Of a stretch of 64,000 nt of DNA, positions 42,828 through 50,363 are shown piece after piece. The notes beneath the pieces were generated by a model. The model saw only the letters and a program-made list of their open reading frames with translations, searched no databases and was not told the DNA's origin. Both the position numbers and the translations under genes were made by a program. Source of the stretch: Cnuibacter physcomitrellae (GTDB taxonomy: Bacteria; Actinomycetota; Actinomycetes; Actinomycetales; Microbacteriaceae). Where the stretch lies: NCBI RefSeq assembly GCF_014640535.1, contig NZ_BMHD01000002.1:62001-126000 (forward strand). Direction: 5' to 3'. How positions within the stretch are numbered: position 1 is the first letter of the stretch; every line of letters starts with the position of its first letter.

Positions 42828-44486
42828 ATGGGTTCGACCAGCTCGACCGATGTCGTGATCGTGGGCGCCGGCCTGTCCGGCCTCGTGGCGGCGTGCGAGG
42901 CGCTCGACGCCGGGCGCCGGGTCACGATCGTCGACCAGGAGCCCCGCGCCTCGCTCGGTGGCCAGGCGTGGTGGTCGTTCGGCGGTCTCTTCCTCGTCGA
43001 CAGCCCGGAGCAGCGCCGCATGCGCGTGCGCGACTCGCTCGAGCTCGCTCGACAGGACTGGTTCGGATCGGCCGGCTTCGACCGCCCGGAGGATGCCTGG
43101 CCGCGACTGTGGGCGGAGGCGTACCTCGACTTCGCCGCGGGCGAGAAGCGAGCGTGGCTGAGGTCGCTCGGGGTGTCGTTCTTCCCCGTGGTCGGCTGGG
43201 CCGAGCGCGGGGGCGGGACCGCGCGCTCACACGGCAACTCGGTGCCGCGCTTCCACATCACGTGGGGCACCGGCCCGGGGATCGTCGAGCCCTTCGCCGA
43301 GAAGGCGCTCCAGGCCGAGCGGGAGGGCCGCCTGAAGCTGCGGTTCCGGCACCGCGTCGACGAGCTCGTGACCGCCGACGGCACGGTCGTGGGAGTGCAC
43401 GGGTCCGTCCTCGCCCCGTCCCCCGTGTCGCGCGGCGAGGCGAGCTCGCGCGAGGTGGTCGACGAGTTCACCCTCACCGCGGGGGCGGTCGTGGTCGCGT
43501 CGGGTGGGATCGGCGGAGACCACGACCTGGTCCGGCGGATGTGGCCCCCGCGCCTCGGAACGCCGCCGGAGCGCATGCTGTCGGGTGTCCCCGCCCATGT
43601 CGACGGCCGGATGCTCGGCATCGCCTCCGATGCCGGCGCCCACCTCATCAACGGCGACCGGATGTGGCACTACACGGAGGGCATCGAGAACCACTCCCCC
43701 GTCTGGGCGCGGCACGGCATCCGCATCCTCCCCGGCCCGTCGTCGCTGTGGCTGGACGCGACCGGCCGCCGCCTCCCTGTGCCCCTCTTCCCCGGGTTCG
43801 ACACGCTGGCCACGCTGGAGCACATCCTCGCCACCGGTTACGACCACAGCTGGTTCGTGCTCACCCAGAAGATCATCGAGAAGGAGTTCGCGCTCTCCGG
43901 CAGCGAGCAGAACCCCGACCTGACCGGCCGCGACCTCGGGCTCCTGGCCCAGCGGGTCCGTCCGGGCGCCCCCGGTCCCGTGGAGGCCTTCAAGGACCGC
44001 GGCAGCGACTTCGTCGTGGCCGACTCCCTGTCGGAGCTGGTGAAGGGCATGCAGGCGCTGGAGCCGTCCGGGCCCCTCTCGGCCGAGGCCGTCGTGGCGG
44101 AAGTGGAGGCGCGCGATCGGGAGATGGCGAACGACTTCACCAAGGATGCGCAGATCACCGCCCTGCGCGGGGCACGCAAGTACCTGGGCGACCGGCTCAT
44201 CCGCGTGGCGTCACCGCACCGCCTCCAGGACCCGGCGGCCGGGCCGCTCATCGCCGTGCGACTGCGGGTGCTCACGCGGAAGACGCTCGGCGGCATCGAG
44301 ACCGACCTCACGGGTCAGGCGCTGTCCGCCTCCGGGGCCCCCGTGCCGGGCCTCTACGCCGCGGGCGAGGCCAGCGGCTTCGGCGGCGGCGGCATGCACG
44401 GCTACCGCTCCCTCGAGGGCACCTTCCTCGGCGGCTGCCTCTTCTCGGGCCGCACCGCCGGCCGCGCCGCCGCCCGCTCCCTCTGA
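42828..44486 (+). CDS. FAD-binding dehydrogenase (FAD_binding_2, KstD/fumarate-reductase-like)
   Basis: 552 aa flavoprotein. The dinucleotide motif VVIVGAGLSGLVAACEA is at the N-terminus; a second FAD contact is in VPGLYAAGEASGFGGGGMHGYRSLEG near the C-terminus. The layout matches FAD-dependent dehydrogenases close to 3-ketosteroid dehydrogenase. No signal peptide. Substrate unknown. AAGGAG is 8 nt before the ATG. Confidence 0.87.
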   Translation: MGSTSSTDVVIVGAGLSGLVAACEALDAGRRVTIVDQEPRASLGGQAWWSFGGLFLVDSPEQRRMRVRDSLELARQDWFGSAGFDRPEDAWPRLWAEAYLDFAAGEKRAWLRSLGVSFFPVVGWAERGGGTARSHGNSVPRFHITWGTGPGIVEPFAEKALQAEREGRLKLRFRHRVDELVTADGTVVGVHGSVLAPSPVSRGEASSREVVDEFTLTAGAVVVASGGIGGDHDLVRRMWPPRLGTPPERMLSGVPAHVDGRMLGIASDAGAHLINGDRMWHYTEGIENHSPVWARHGIRILPGPSSLWLDATGRRLPVPLFPGFDTLATLEHILATGYDHSWFVLTQKIIEKEFALSGSEQNPDLTGRDLGLLAQRVRPGAPGPVEAFKDRGSDFVVADSLSELVKGMQALEPSGPLSAEAVVAEVEARDREMANDFTKDAQITALRGARKYLGDRLIRVASPHRLQDPAAGPLIAVRLRVLTRKTLGGIETDLTGQALSASGAPVPGLYAAGEASGFGGGGMHGYRSLEGTFLGGCLFSGRTAGRAAARSL

Positions 44487-44519
44487 CCCCGCCCCGCGGC
44501 GTGCCGAGCGCGTCGACAC

Positions 44520-44540
44520 GCGGGAAGGCGCCCTTCCCGC
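44520..44540 (+). terminator. Hairpin after FAD dehydrogenase gene
   Basis: GCGGGAAGG-CGC-CCTTCCCGC, perfect 9-bp stem with a 3-nt loop, 34 nt after the stop. Confidence 0.6.
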
Positions 44541-44615
44541 GCCGTTCAAGGGGCGTGTTCTCGCCACTCGGTGGGAGGCGGCGAGCTCACCTCGAACGCC
44601 GTCCGACGGAGTGAG

Positions 44616-44688
44616 CGTCGAAAGGTACCGTCAGCCGCCGCATGGCGCGATAGACGCCGCATGTGCGCTCTGACGCGACCTTTCGACG
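44616..44688. repeat. Composite long inverted repeat
   Basis: Outer arms CGTCGAAAGGT (44616-44626) and its complement (44678-44688); inner arms CGTCAG (44629-44634) and CTGACG (44670-44675), separated by a 2x2 internal loop. The centre has a near-direct repeat, CGCCGCATGGCGC and CGCCGCATGTGCGC. Looks like a folded RNA or a short mobile hairpin element. Confidence 0.5.
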
Positions 44689-44754
44689 GCCACCCTCCGC
44701 CGCCACGCACCGCCGCCCGCGCCGCCCCTCCCCGTGTCCTCCAAGCCAACTCCG

Positions 44755-44826
44755 GAGATTCAGCTCCATCGGAGCTGACTCCGGACTCCTGCCGGCGTGT
44801 CGCGTCGGAAGTCCGGAGTCGGCTCC
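44755..44826. repeat. Two mutually exclusive hairpins
   Basis: GGAGCTG (44771-44777) can pair with CAGCTCC (44761-44767) or take part in a 17-bp stem with 44810-44826, whose core is GACTCCGGACT / AGTCCGGAGTC. Both hairpins cannot form at once. Confidence 0.5.
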
Positions 44827-44867
44827 GGGTGGGGCGGAGGAGGTGCGGCGCCGGTGGCGGAGCGACC

Positions 44868-46124
44868 TCAGGAGAAGCGGGAGTCGAGGAAGGTGGTGAT
44901 GAGGGGGACGGGGTGGGTCAGGCGCCAGAGCGGGCCGGGCTCGGCGAGGCGGCCGTCGAGCTGAAGCAGAACCGTGATGGTGCCGTCGGGGGTGTCGACC
45001 GTCACCGTGCCGACCTGCTGGCCCGCCGAGCCGCTGGTGAGCGGCTGCACGTCGACCTTGTAGGCCAGAGGTGCTGTCGTCCACAGCATCCGCGACTCGG
45101 TGCCCATGGCGACGGCGTTCGCCGTCTCGCCCCAGGGTGTCGTGTACGTGGCGAACGTCTGACCCTTCGTGACGATCGCGGTCTTCGTGAGGGTCGTCGA
45201 GGCCGAGCTGGACAACGTCGCGAGGTCGGCGTTGAGGGTGTCCCAGTCGGGCTCGCGCAGGAAGGCGCCGTAGAGGGTGACCTTGTCGCCGCCGTCGGCG
45301 GGAGTGACGTCGAGGGCGAAGAGGAAGCACAGACCGGCCTGGTCGGTGTAGCTCAGCGACAGACCCCGGAAACCGAGATCGGATGCATGCACGGCCAGGT
45401 TCCCGACGAGACGCTTGCCGCTGACCGTCGCGTCCGGCAGCGCCATCACCTCGCTGATCGCGGGATCGGCGAAGGCCAGAGCGCTGATCCGGGCCAGATC
45501 CGAAGCGGACCCGACGTCGCCTTGGTCCAGCCCGGTCGCGTCGACCAGCTGGACGCTCGACAGCTCCTTCTCGGCCAGCCACGTCCTCGCCGCCGCCAGG
45601 TATCCGTCGATCGAGCCGAACGCCCACCGGGCGAGAGCGTCGGAGTGCGCATTGCTCGAGCCGAGGAGCATCGCGATCAGCACGTCGCGCTGAGACCACT
45701 GCTCACCGGCGATCATGGGCACCGCGCGGCTGCTCTCGCTGATGTACCCGAGGAAGCCGTCGTAGTCCTCGCGACTGATCGTGATGGCCGGCCCCTGCTC
45801 CCCCGCGGCGAGGGGCTTCGCGTCGAGCACGACGAGCGCGGTGATGACCTTCGCGCTCCCGCCGAGCGGGACGGCATCGGGCACACCTCCGACCGCGAGC
45901 GGGGCCGTGGCGTCGGCGCCGATGACGGCGCTCGCCCCTTCGGCGGGCATGGCGGGCAGCCCGGTGGGCGACACCTCGGACGAGGGATCGACGGTGCTCG
46001 CCTGCGCGGTCGGCAGCGGACCGACCAGCGTGGCGGGGCCGTACACGCCCACCGCGAGGATGAGGACGGCGCCCAGCACCACGACGACCACCCTGATCGC
46101 CTTGCGACCCGCGCTCCCTGCCAT
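44868..46124 (-). CDS. D-Ala-D-Ala carboxypeptidase (S11) homologue, catalytically degenerate
   Basis: 418 aa. One N-terminal membrane helix (VVVVVLGAVLILAVGVY), then an S11 penicillin-binding-protein fold. The SxxK motif expected at ASTTK-ITALVV is GGSAKVITALVV: the catalytic Ser is Gly. The SxN motif survives in LLGSSNAHSDAL. The KTG motif is replaced, GLSLSYTDQAG where GxKTGYTDxAG is expected. It should not hydrolyse D-Ala-D-Ala but may bind peptidoglycan or partner proteins. The ATG at 46124 follows TAGCCT by seven bases and has GGGAGG, so it can be leaderless. Confidence 0.82.
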   Translation of the reverse strand: MAGSAGRKAIRVVVVVLGAVLILAVGVYGPATLVGPLPTAQASTVDPSSEVSPTGLPAMPAEGASAVIGADATAPLAVGGVPDAVPLGGSAKVITALVVLDAKPLAAGEQGPAITISREDYDGFLGYISESSRAVPMIAGEQWSQRDVLIAMLLGSSNAHSDALARWAFGSIDGYLAAARTWLAEKELSSVQLVDATGLDQGDVGSASDLARISALAFADPAISEVMALPDATVSGKRLVGNLAVHASDLGFRGLSLSYTDQAGLCFLFALDVTPADGGDKVTLYGAFLREPDWDTLNADLATLSSSASTTLTKTAIVTKGQTFATYTTPWGETANAVAMGTESRMLWTTAPLAYKVDVQPLTSGSAGQQVGTVTVDTPDGTITVLLQLDGRLAEPGPLWRLTHPVPLITTFLDSRFS

Positions 46125-46131
46125 GCCTCCC

Positions 46132-46137
46132 AGGCTA
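46132..46137 (-). promoter_or_regulatory. -10 box TAGCCT before S11 homologue
   Basis: Complement of AGGCTA; seven bases, GGGAGGC, separate it from the ATG. Confidence 0.35.
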
Positions 46138-46211
46138 GGCGGAGCATCCGTCAGCACGCCGTCAGCACGCCGTGAGCGGCTCGGTCGGCGGTGCGACAGC
46201 CGAGCAGAACG

Positions 46212-46562
46212 TCACCCCCAGCCCAGCTCGTGCAGCTTCGCGTCGTCGATGCCGTAGAAGTGGGCGATCTCGTGGACGAGGGTCACGTGCACCTGATCGC
46301 GCAGCTCGTCGACCGAGTCGCAGATCGACAGGAGCGGCTCGCGGAACAGGGTGATGCGATCGGGCATCTCACCGAACCCGTACTGGCCGCGCTCCGTCAC
46401 GGCGACGCCGTCGTACAGACCGAGGAGGTCGAGAGAGCCGTTCTCCGGGCGGTCTTCGACGACGAACACGACGTTGTCGAGGCCGTCGAGCATGTCGTCG
46501 GGCAACTCGTCGAGCTCATCCGCGACGAGCTGCTCGAACTCCTCGGCACTCAGGTCGATCAT
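46212..46562 (-). CDS. Small zinc metallopeptidase (zincin-like) family protein
   Basis: 116 aa. The motif VHEIAHFYGIDD matches HExxHxxGxxD of minimal zincins (Zincin_1/DUF1025). The N-terminus MIDLSAEEFEQLVADELDELP is family-like, so the start at 46562 is needed. That ATG shares its A with the terminal A of the encoded CCA of tRNA-His, and there is no Shine-Dalgarno site. Substrate unknown. Confidence 0.85.
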   Translation of the reverse strand: MIDLSAEEFEQLVADELDELPDDMLDGLDNVVFVVEDRPENGSLDLLGLYDGVAVTERGQYGFGEMPDRITLFREPLLSICDSVDELRDQVHVTLVHEIAHFYGIDDAKLHELGWG

Positions 46563-46638
46563 GGGGTGAGTAACGGGACTCGAACCCGCGACATCCGGCA
46601 CCACAAGCCAGCGCTCTACCAACTGAGCTATACCCACC
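46562..46638 (-). tRNA. tRNA-His(GTG)
   Basis: 77 nt counting G-1 and CCA. Acceptor GTGGGTA/TACTCAC with one G-U, G-1 opposite C73, anticodon loop TTGTGGT (anticodon GTG), T-loop TTCGAGT. CCA is encoded at 46564-46562 and its A is the first base of the next gene's ATG. Confidence 0.95.
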
Positions 46639-46676
46639 ATGGTCGCTGCCCCGAGGGGCAACGACAAATCATCTTA

Positions 46677-47297
46677 TTACATGTGACCGGAGAATTCGCG
46701 CACCACGTCCGCGGCGACGTCCTTGAGCTCGGCCGAGGTCGGTCCGGGCTCCGCGACGAAGACCGCCTTGCGGTAGTACTGCAGCTCGCGGATCGACTCG
46801 AGGATGTCGGCCAGCGCCCGGTGCCCGCCCGCCTTCTCCGGGGCGTTGAAGTACACCCGCGGGAACCAGCGACGTGACAGCTCCTTGATGCTCGACACGT
46901 CGATGCTGCGGTAGTGCAGGTGGCCGTCGACGCGGGGCATGTACTTCGCGAGGAAGGACCGGTCGGTGCCGATCGTGTTCCCGGCCAGGGGCGCGGTCTG
47001 CTCCGCCGGCACGTGCTTCAGGATGTACTCGAGCACCTGGTACTCGGCGTCGGCGAGGCTGACGCCGTTCGGGATCTCGGCCGCCAGCCCGCTCGTCTCG
47101 TGCATGTTCCGCACGAAGTCGCCCATGTTCTCCAGGGCGGAGGCGTCGGGCTTGATGACGATGCTGAAGCCGGGGTCGACGAGGTTCAGGTCGAAGTCGG
47201 TGACGACGACCGCGACCTCGACGAGCTCGTCGATCTCGAGATCGAGTCCCGTCATCTCGCAGTCGATCCAGACGAGACGGTCGGACAGAGAACTCAT
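46677..47297 (-). CDS. orn: Oligoribonuclease
   Basis: 206 aa DEDD-family 3'-5' exonuclease that degrades 2-5 nt RNAs and pGpG. Exo I motif WIDCEMTGLD, Exo II GNTIGTDRSFL, and Exo III HRALADILESI (DEDDh) are intact. The ATG at 47297 lies six bases after TAGACT, so the mRNA is predicted to be leaderless. Divergent from the SCO4848-like gene, which has the same arrangement. Confidence 0.96.
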   Translation of the reverse strand: MSSLSDRLVWIDCEMTGLDLEIDELVEVAVVVTDFDLNLVDPGFSIVIKPDASALENMGDFVRNMHETSGLAAEIPNGVSLADAEYQVLEYILKHVPAEQTAPLAGNTIGTDRSFLAKYMPRVDGHLHYRSIDVSSIKELSRRWFPRVYFNAPEKAGGHRALADILESIRELQYYRKAVFVAEPGPTSAELKDVAADVVREFSGHM

Positions 47298-47303
47298 GCT
47301 CGA

Positions 47304-47309
47304 AGTCTA
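47304..47309 (-). promoter_or_regulatory. -10 box TAGACT for leaderless orn mRNA
   Basis: Complement of AGTCTA; six bases to the ATG at 47297. Confidence 0.5.
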
Positions 47310-47359
47310 GTCGGGTGCCTCCGACGCCCCGGCCGGGGCATCCGGATGCGCCGCGCTCC

Positions 47360-47365
47360 TAGACT
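47360..47365 (+). promoter_or_regulatory. -10 box TAGACT for leaderless SCO4848-like mRNA
   Basis: Six bases to the GTG at 47372. The same hexamer and spacing serve the divergent orn gene. Confidence 0.5.
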
Positions 47366-47371
47366 CGAGGG

Positions 47372-47587
47372 GTGATCGTGACCCTCGCCGTCCTGCTGTT
47401 CGTGAACGCCGCGTGGAACCTCGTCGTCTGGCCCCAGTTCCTCAAGCGGGTCAACCGCGATCCGCGGGCCAGGGATGCCTCGGGCCGTCCTACCCGATTC
47501 CTCGTCGTGCACGCCGTGCTCATCGGCATCTCGCTGCTGCTCGCCGTGGTGTCGGCGATCGTGGGGATCGTCGCCCTCGTCTCCTGA
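47372..47587 (+). CDS. SCO4848-like small membrane protein
   Basis: 71 aa with two hydrophobic helices. It starts VIVTLAVLLFVNAAWNLVVWPQFLKR and ends in a second helix, the pattern of the SCO4848 family of unknown function found across actinobacteria. GTG start six bases after TAGACT. Followed by a CGGGCCG/CGGCCCG hairpin. Confidence 0.82.
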   Translation: MIVTLAVLLFVNAAWNLVVWPQFLKRVNRDPRARDASGRPTRFLVVHAVLIGISLLLAVVSAIVGIVALVS

Positions 47588-47594
47588 GCTCACG

Positions 47595-47615
47595 CGGGCC
47601 GGCTCACGCGGCCCG
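47595..47615 (+). terminator. Hairpin after SCO4848-like gene
   Basis: CGGGCCG / CGGCCCG, 7 bp with a 7-nt loop, 8 nt after the stop. Confidence 0.45.
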
Positions 47616-47658
47616 GCGCACTCGACATCCCGCAGGACGGAGCGCGGCCGGCGCTCGG

Positions 47659-47731
47659 TGCCCCCGGCAGGAATCGAACCTGCGACCAAGAGATTAGAAG
47701 GCTCCTGCTCTATCCGCTGAGCTACGGGGGC
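47659..47731 (-). tRNA. tRNA-Arg(TCT)
   Basis: 73 nt. Acceptor GCCCCCG/CGGGGGC, anticodon loop CTTCTAA (anticodon TCT), T-loop TTCGATT, discriminator A. Only CC of CCA follows in the genome. Confidence 0.94.
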
Positions 47732-47797
47732 GGCCTCGACCAGGCTACCGGATGCGCCCGCGACCGAGCCGTCGGGCCGTGCCGGAGGCGGGCCGGG

Positions 47798-48682
47798 TCA
47801 GGCCTTCGACGACTCGCGGGGCGGGAGGGCGTCGACGGTCGACTGCGTCGCGCTGCCGCTCGCGCCCGGTCCGGTGTTGTCGAGCTCGGCGAGAGGCGAG
47901 TCGGACGCGGCCACGCGCGAGCCGCGCCCGGCCAGGACCTGCTGCACGGTGGGACGCGGGTCGTTCGTCGGGGGCAGCGGCGCCGCCGGCGCGATCGTCG
48001 TGGAGGTGAGCGACGCCGTCGAGGTGCTGAAGCGGTCGTCGGCGCGGATGGCCGGCTCTGCGGAGGCGCTGGGTCGCGCGGAGGCTGCCGGCTGGCCCGC
48101 CCCGCCGGGCTGCGAGGCGTACCGGTCGTGATGCTGCTCGGCGACCCAGCGCTCCTGGTCGGCCAGGAGCGAGCTCTCGAGCGAGGCGTCCTCGCTGGAC
48201 CAGCGCTCGAGGTCGCTCTGGAACACCCGACGCGCACGTCCCGGGCGCTGCTGCCACTCGACGAGACGGTCGCGGAACTCGATGACGGCGGGCTCGACCT
48301 GGTAGCCGAAGGTCGCGGAGTTCCGCTTCATCTCGGCCAGAGCGTGCGAGGCCCAGTTGGCAGCCACGTCGGCGCCCTTGATGGGGAGCAGCCGCACCTG
48401 GATGTCGGCCTGCCCGCTCGCGCGATCGGACAGGATCTGCTCCTGCGGGGTGAGCGAGTTCCACACCGCCGCCTGCTCCGCGGCGTCGATGAGGGACGCG
48501 ATCGCAGCGATCTTCAGCTCACGGTCGTGCTTGGCGAGGAGGCTCTTCACCGCACCCCGGGCGATGAGGGCGGCCAGCACACCCGCGACGAGGATCGCGA
48601 TCGCAGGCATGACGAGACCGGAGACGACGTACGCGCCGGTGTCGCTCCCGAGCCACCCGACGAACCCATTCCACCATTCCAT
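47798..48682 (-). CDS. Hypothetical membrane-anchored protein with helical domain
   Basis: 294 aa. One N-terminal hydrophobic helix (VVSGLVMPAIAILVAGVLAAL) is followed by a charged, probably helical domain (AKHDRELKIAAIASLIDAAEQAAVWNSL onward) and a C-terminal Ser/Ala/Pro/Thr-rich tail. No recognised family. The ATG at 48682 follows TATCGT by seven bases; GGAGG is further upstream. Confidence 0.7.
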   Translation of the reverse strand: MEWWNGFVGWLGSDTGAYVVSGLVMPAIAILVAGVLAALIARGAVKSLLAKHDRELKIAAIASLIDAAEQAAVWNSLTPQEQILSDRASGQADIQVRLLPIKGADVAANWASHALAEMKRNSATFGYQVEPAVIEFRDRLVEWQQRPGRARRVFQSDLERWSSEDASLESSLLADQERWVAEQHHDRYASQPGGAGQPAASARPSASAEPAIRADDRFSTSTASLTSTTIAPAAPLPPTNDPRPTVQQVLAGRGSRVAASDSPLAELDNTGPGASGSATQSTVDALPPRESSKA

Positions 48683-48689
48683 GCGCCGC

Positions 48690-48695
48690 ACGATA
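48690..48695 (-). promoter_or_regulatory. -10 box TATCGT before hypothetical membrane protein
   Basis: Complement of ACGATA; seven bases to the ATG at 48682. Confidence 0.35.
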
Positions 48696-48779
48696 CCTCC
48701 GCGTCGGCCGCCCGCCGGGACGACGGGCCGACGTCGCGGGAATCGTGATCCCTCGTGGCCGGAGTGCCCATCCGCGTGC

Positions 48780-48998
48780 TCACCGCAGGGCGCGCGCGGC
48801 ATCCTCCCGGTCGTGGAACTCGCCGATGGGCAGCACGGCGATGGACGGGGACACCGCGACCAGTCGTGACGCGGCATACCTCAGGTGACCGTCGGGCCGG
48901 GTCTCCTCCACGTACCCGAGCACGCGACCGTCTGCCGCGCTCACCCGCCAGTAACCCTCGCGGATCCGCCGGAGCGCTGATGCCGTCGCCGTCGCCAT
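48780..48998 (-). CDS. Small conserved hypothetical protein
   Basis: 72 aa soluble protein, ATATASALRRIREGYWRVSAADGRV-type start, with a compact beta-rich look (VLGYVEETRPDG). No known motif. The ATG at 48998 has GGGAGGGACC directly upstream and a TAGCGT -10 near 49026-49031. Divergent from msrA. Confidence 0.65.
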   Translation of the reverse strand: MATATASALRRIREGYWRVSAADGRVLGYVEETRPDGHLRYAASRLVAVSPSIAVLPIGEFHDREDAARALR

Positions 48999-49063
48999 GG
49001 TCCCTCCCGTCATCTGTCGACATGAACGCTACGACCGACCACCGACACCGCAGACGGAGGCCG

Positions 49064-49069
49064 TAGGCT
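49064..49069 (+). promoter_or_regulatory. -10 box TAGGCT for leaderless msrA mRNA
   Basis: Six bases (CTGCGC) to the ATG at 49076; no Shine-Dalgarno sequence. Confidence 0.5.
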
Positions 49070-49075
49070 CTGCGC

Positions 49076-49603
49076 ATGCACACCTTCGTTCTCGCCGGCG
49101 GCTGCTTCTGGTGTCTGGACGCCGTCTACCGAACCCTCCGCGGTGTCCAGGACGTCGTCTCCGGGTACACCGGCGGCACCGTGGCCGACCCCAGCTACGA
49201 GCTCGTCTGCACCGGGACGACCGGGCACGCCGAGGCCGTCGCCGTGACGTTCGACCCCGAGGTCATCCCGGACGAGGTCATCCTCGACGTCTTCTTCACC
49301 CTGCACGACCCGCGGCAGCTGAACCGTCAGGGCGACGACGTCGGAACGCAGTACCGGTCGGCGATGTTCTACGCCGACGACGAGCAGAAGGCCCTCTTCG
49401 AGGCGGCGCGCGACCGGGCGAGCGAGCTCTGGGACGGCGGCGTCGTCACGACCATCGAGCCGCTCGGGGAGTTCTACGACGCCGAGGACTACCACCAGGA
49501 CTTCTTCGCCAAGAACCCCGGCCAGGGGTACTGCATGGCCGTCGCGGTGCCGAAGGTGAACAAGGTACGCAAGGCCTACTCGAGCTACATCAAGGCCGCC
49601 TGA
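49076..49603 (+). CDS. msrA: Peptide-methionine (S)-S-oxide reductase
   Basis: 175 aa. The catalytic GGCFWCLDAVYR motif is near residue 10, with GYTGG and GHAEAVAVTFDP following. It reduces methionine-S-sulfoxide in proteins using thioredoxin. The mRNA is predicted leaderless. A GC-rich hairpin followed by five Ts lies after the stop, the only T-tract terminator I noted. Confidence 0.95.
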   Translation: MHTFVLAGGCFWCLDAVYRTLRGVQDVVSGYTGGTVADPSYELVCTGTTGHAEAVAVTFDPEVIPDEVILDVFFTLHDPRQLNRQGDDVGTQYRSAMFYADDEQKALFEAARDRASELWDGGVVTTIEPLGEFYDAEDYHQDFFAKNPGQGYCMAVAVPKVNKVRKAYSSYIKAA

Positions 49604-49604
49604 C

Positions 49605-49642
49605 CCGGCTCCTGCACAGCGGCCGCCGCGGCGCCGGTTTTT
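49605..49642 (+). terminator. msrA terminator with T-tract
   Basis: CCGGC ... GCCGG enclosing further GC pairs, then TTTTT. Confidence 0.55.
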
Positions 49643-49739
49643 CACTGATGCGCGCAACACCCCTCTGAGCGCCGGTCCCCCGCGCGAGACTCGGGACGAG
49701 CATCCGCTCGACACCCTGATCGCACGAGGAGCACCACCG

Positions 49740-50210
49740 ATGAACGACACCCTGACCCTCACCGGGGTCGTGGCCACCGACCCCCAGGCCCGCACCACGA
49801 CGAGCGGCATCCCCATGACGAGCTTCCGGCTCGCCTCGTCGCAGCGCCGCTTCGACAGGGCGGCCGGCCGCTGGATCGACGGCGACACCAACTGGTACTC
49901 GGTGACCGCGTTCCGCCACCTCGGTACGAACGCGGGCCGGTCGCTCGTGAAGGGCGACCGCGTGGTGGTCGTGGGCCGGCTGAAGATCCGTCGCTGGGAG
50001 CAGGCGGAGCGGTCCGGCAGCTCGGTCGACCTCGAGGCCGACACCATCGGCCACGACCTGTCCTGGGGCACCTCGGTCTACAGCCGCGTGCGCCCGACGT
50101 CGGCGGAGCCCGCCTCGACCGCCGAGGAGTCGTTCCCCGACGCTCTGCCCGACGCGGGGGCGGAGGCCTTCTCGGCCCCGCCGCGCGAGCAGGAGCCGGT
50201 GCCGTTCTGA
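49740..50210 (+). CDS. Single-stranded DNA-binding protein (Ssb family)
   Basis: 156 aa OB-fold protein. It starts MNDTLTLTGVVATDPQARTT; TNWYSVTAFRHLGTNAGRSLVKGDRVVVVGRL is split across the fold as in Ssb. The C-terminus ends EPVPF, close to the DDDIPF/EPPF acidic tip that binds partners. Probably a second, non-ribosomal-operon Ssb. GAGGAG precedes the ATG. Confidence 0.88.
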   Translation: MNDTLTLTGVVATDPQARTTTSGIPMTSFRLASSQRRFDRAAGRWIDGDTNWYSVTAFRHLGTNAGRSLVKGDRVVVVGRLKIRRWEQAERSGSSVDLEADTIGHDLSWGTSVYSRVRPTSAEPASTAEESFPDALPDAGAEAFSAPPREQEPVPF

Positions 50211-50314
50211 CGACGTGGCCCGGGCGCCCGGCGGGCCGGACGCGTCGCGCACGGGCCCGGGATCCGCGCCCGATGCCTCAGCACGTTCTCAGCGGGGAGC
50301 GCCGGCCGACCGCA

Positions 50315-50320
50315 TAGACT
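50315..50320 (+). promoter_or_regulatory. -10 box TAGACT upstream of the lipoprotein gene
   Basis: 43 nt before the ATG, so this transcript has a normal leader with GAGAGGA. Confidence 0.4.
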
Positions 50321-50363
50321 GCCGGAGATCCCCGCGCAGCACCGCACTCGAGAGGAACACGCG

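Larger units (their letters stand above)
44487..44867. other. 381-bp intergenic gap rich in hairpins, no gene
   Basis: Lies between two convergent genes. It holds four inverted repeats (44520-44540, 44616-44688, 44755-44783, 44771-44826). I find no convincing coding sequence in either direction. Confidence 0.7.

Noticed and set aside
46562-46667. N-terminal extension of the zincin gene into the tRNA-His
   Set aside because: The added peptide (AQLVERWLVVPDVAGSS) is the translation of a tRNA, a well-known false extension.
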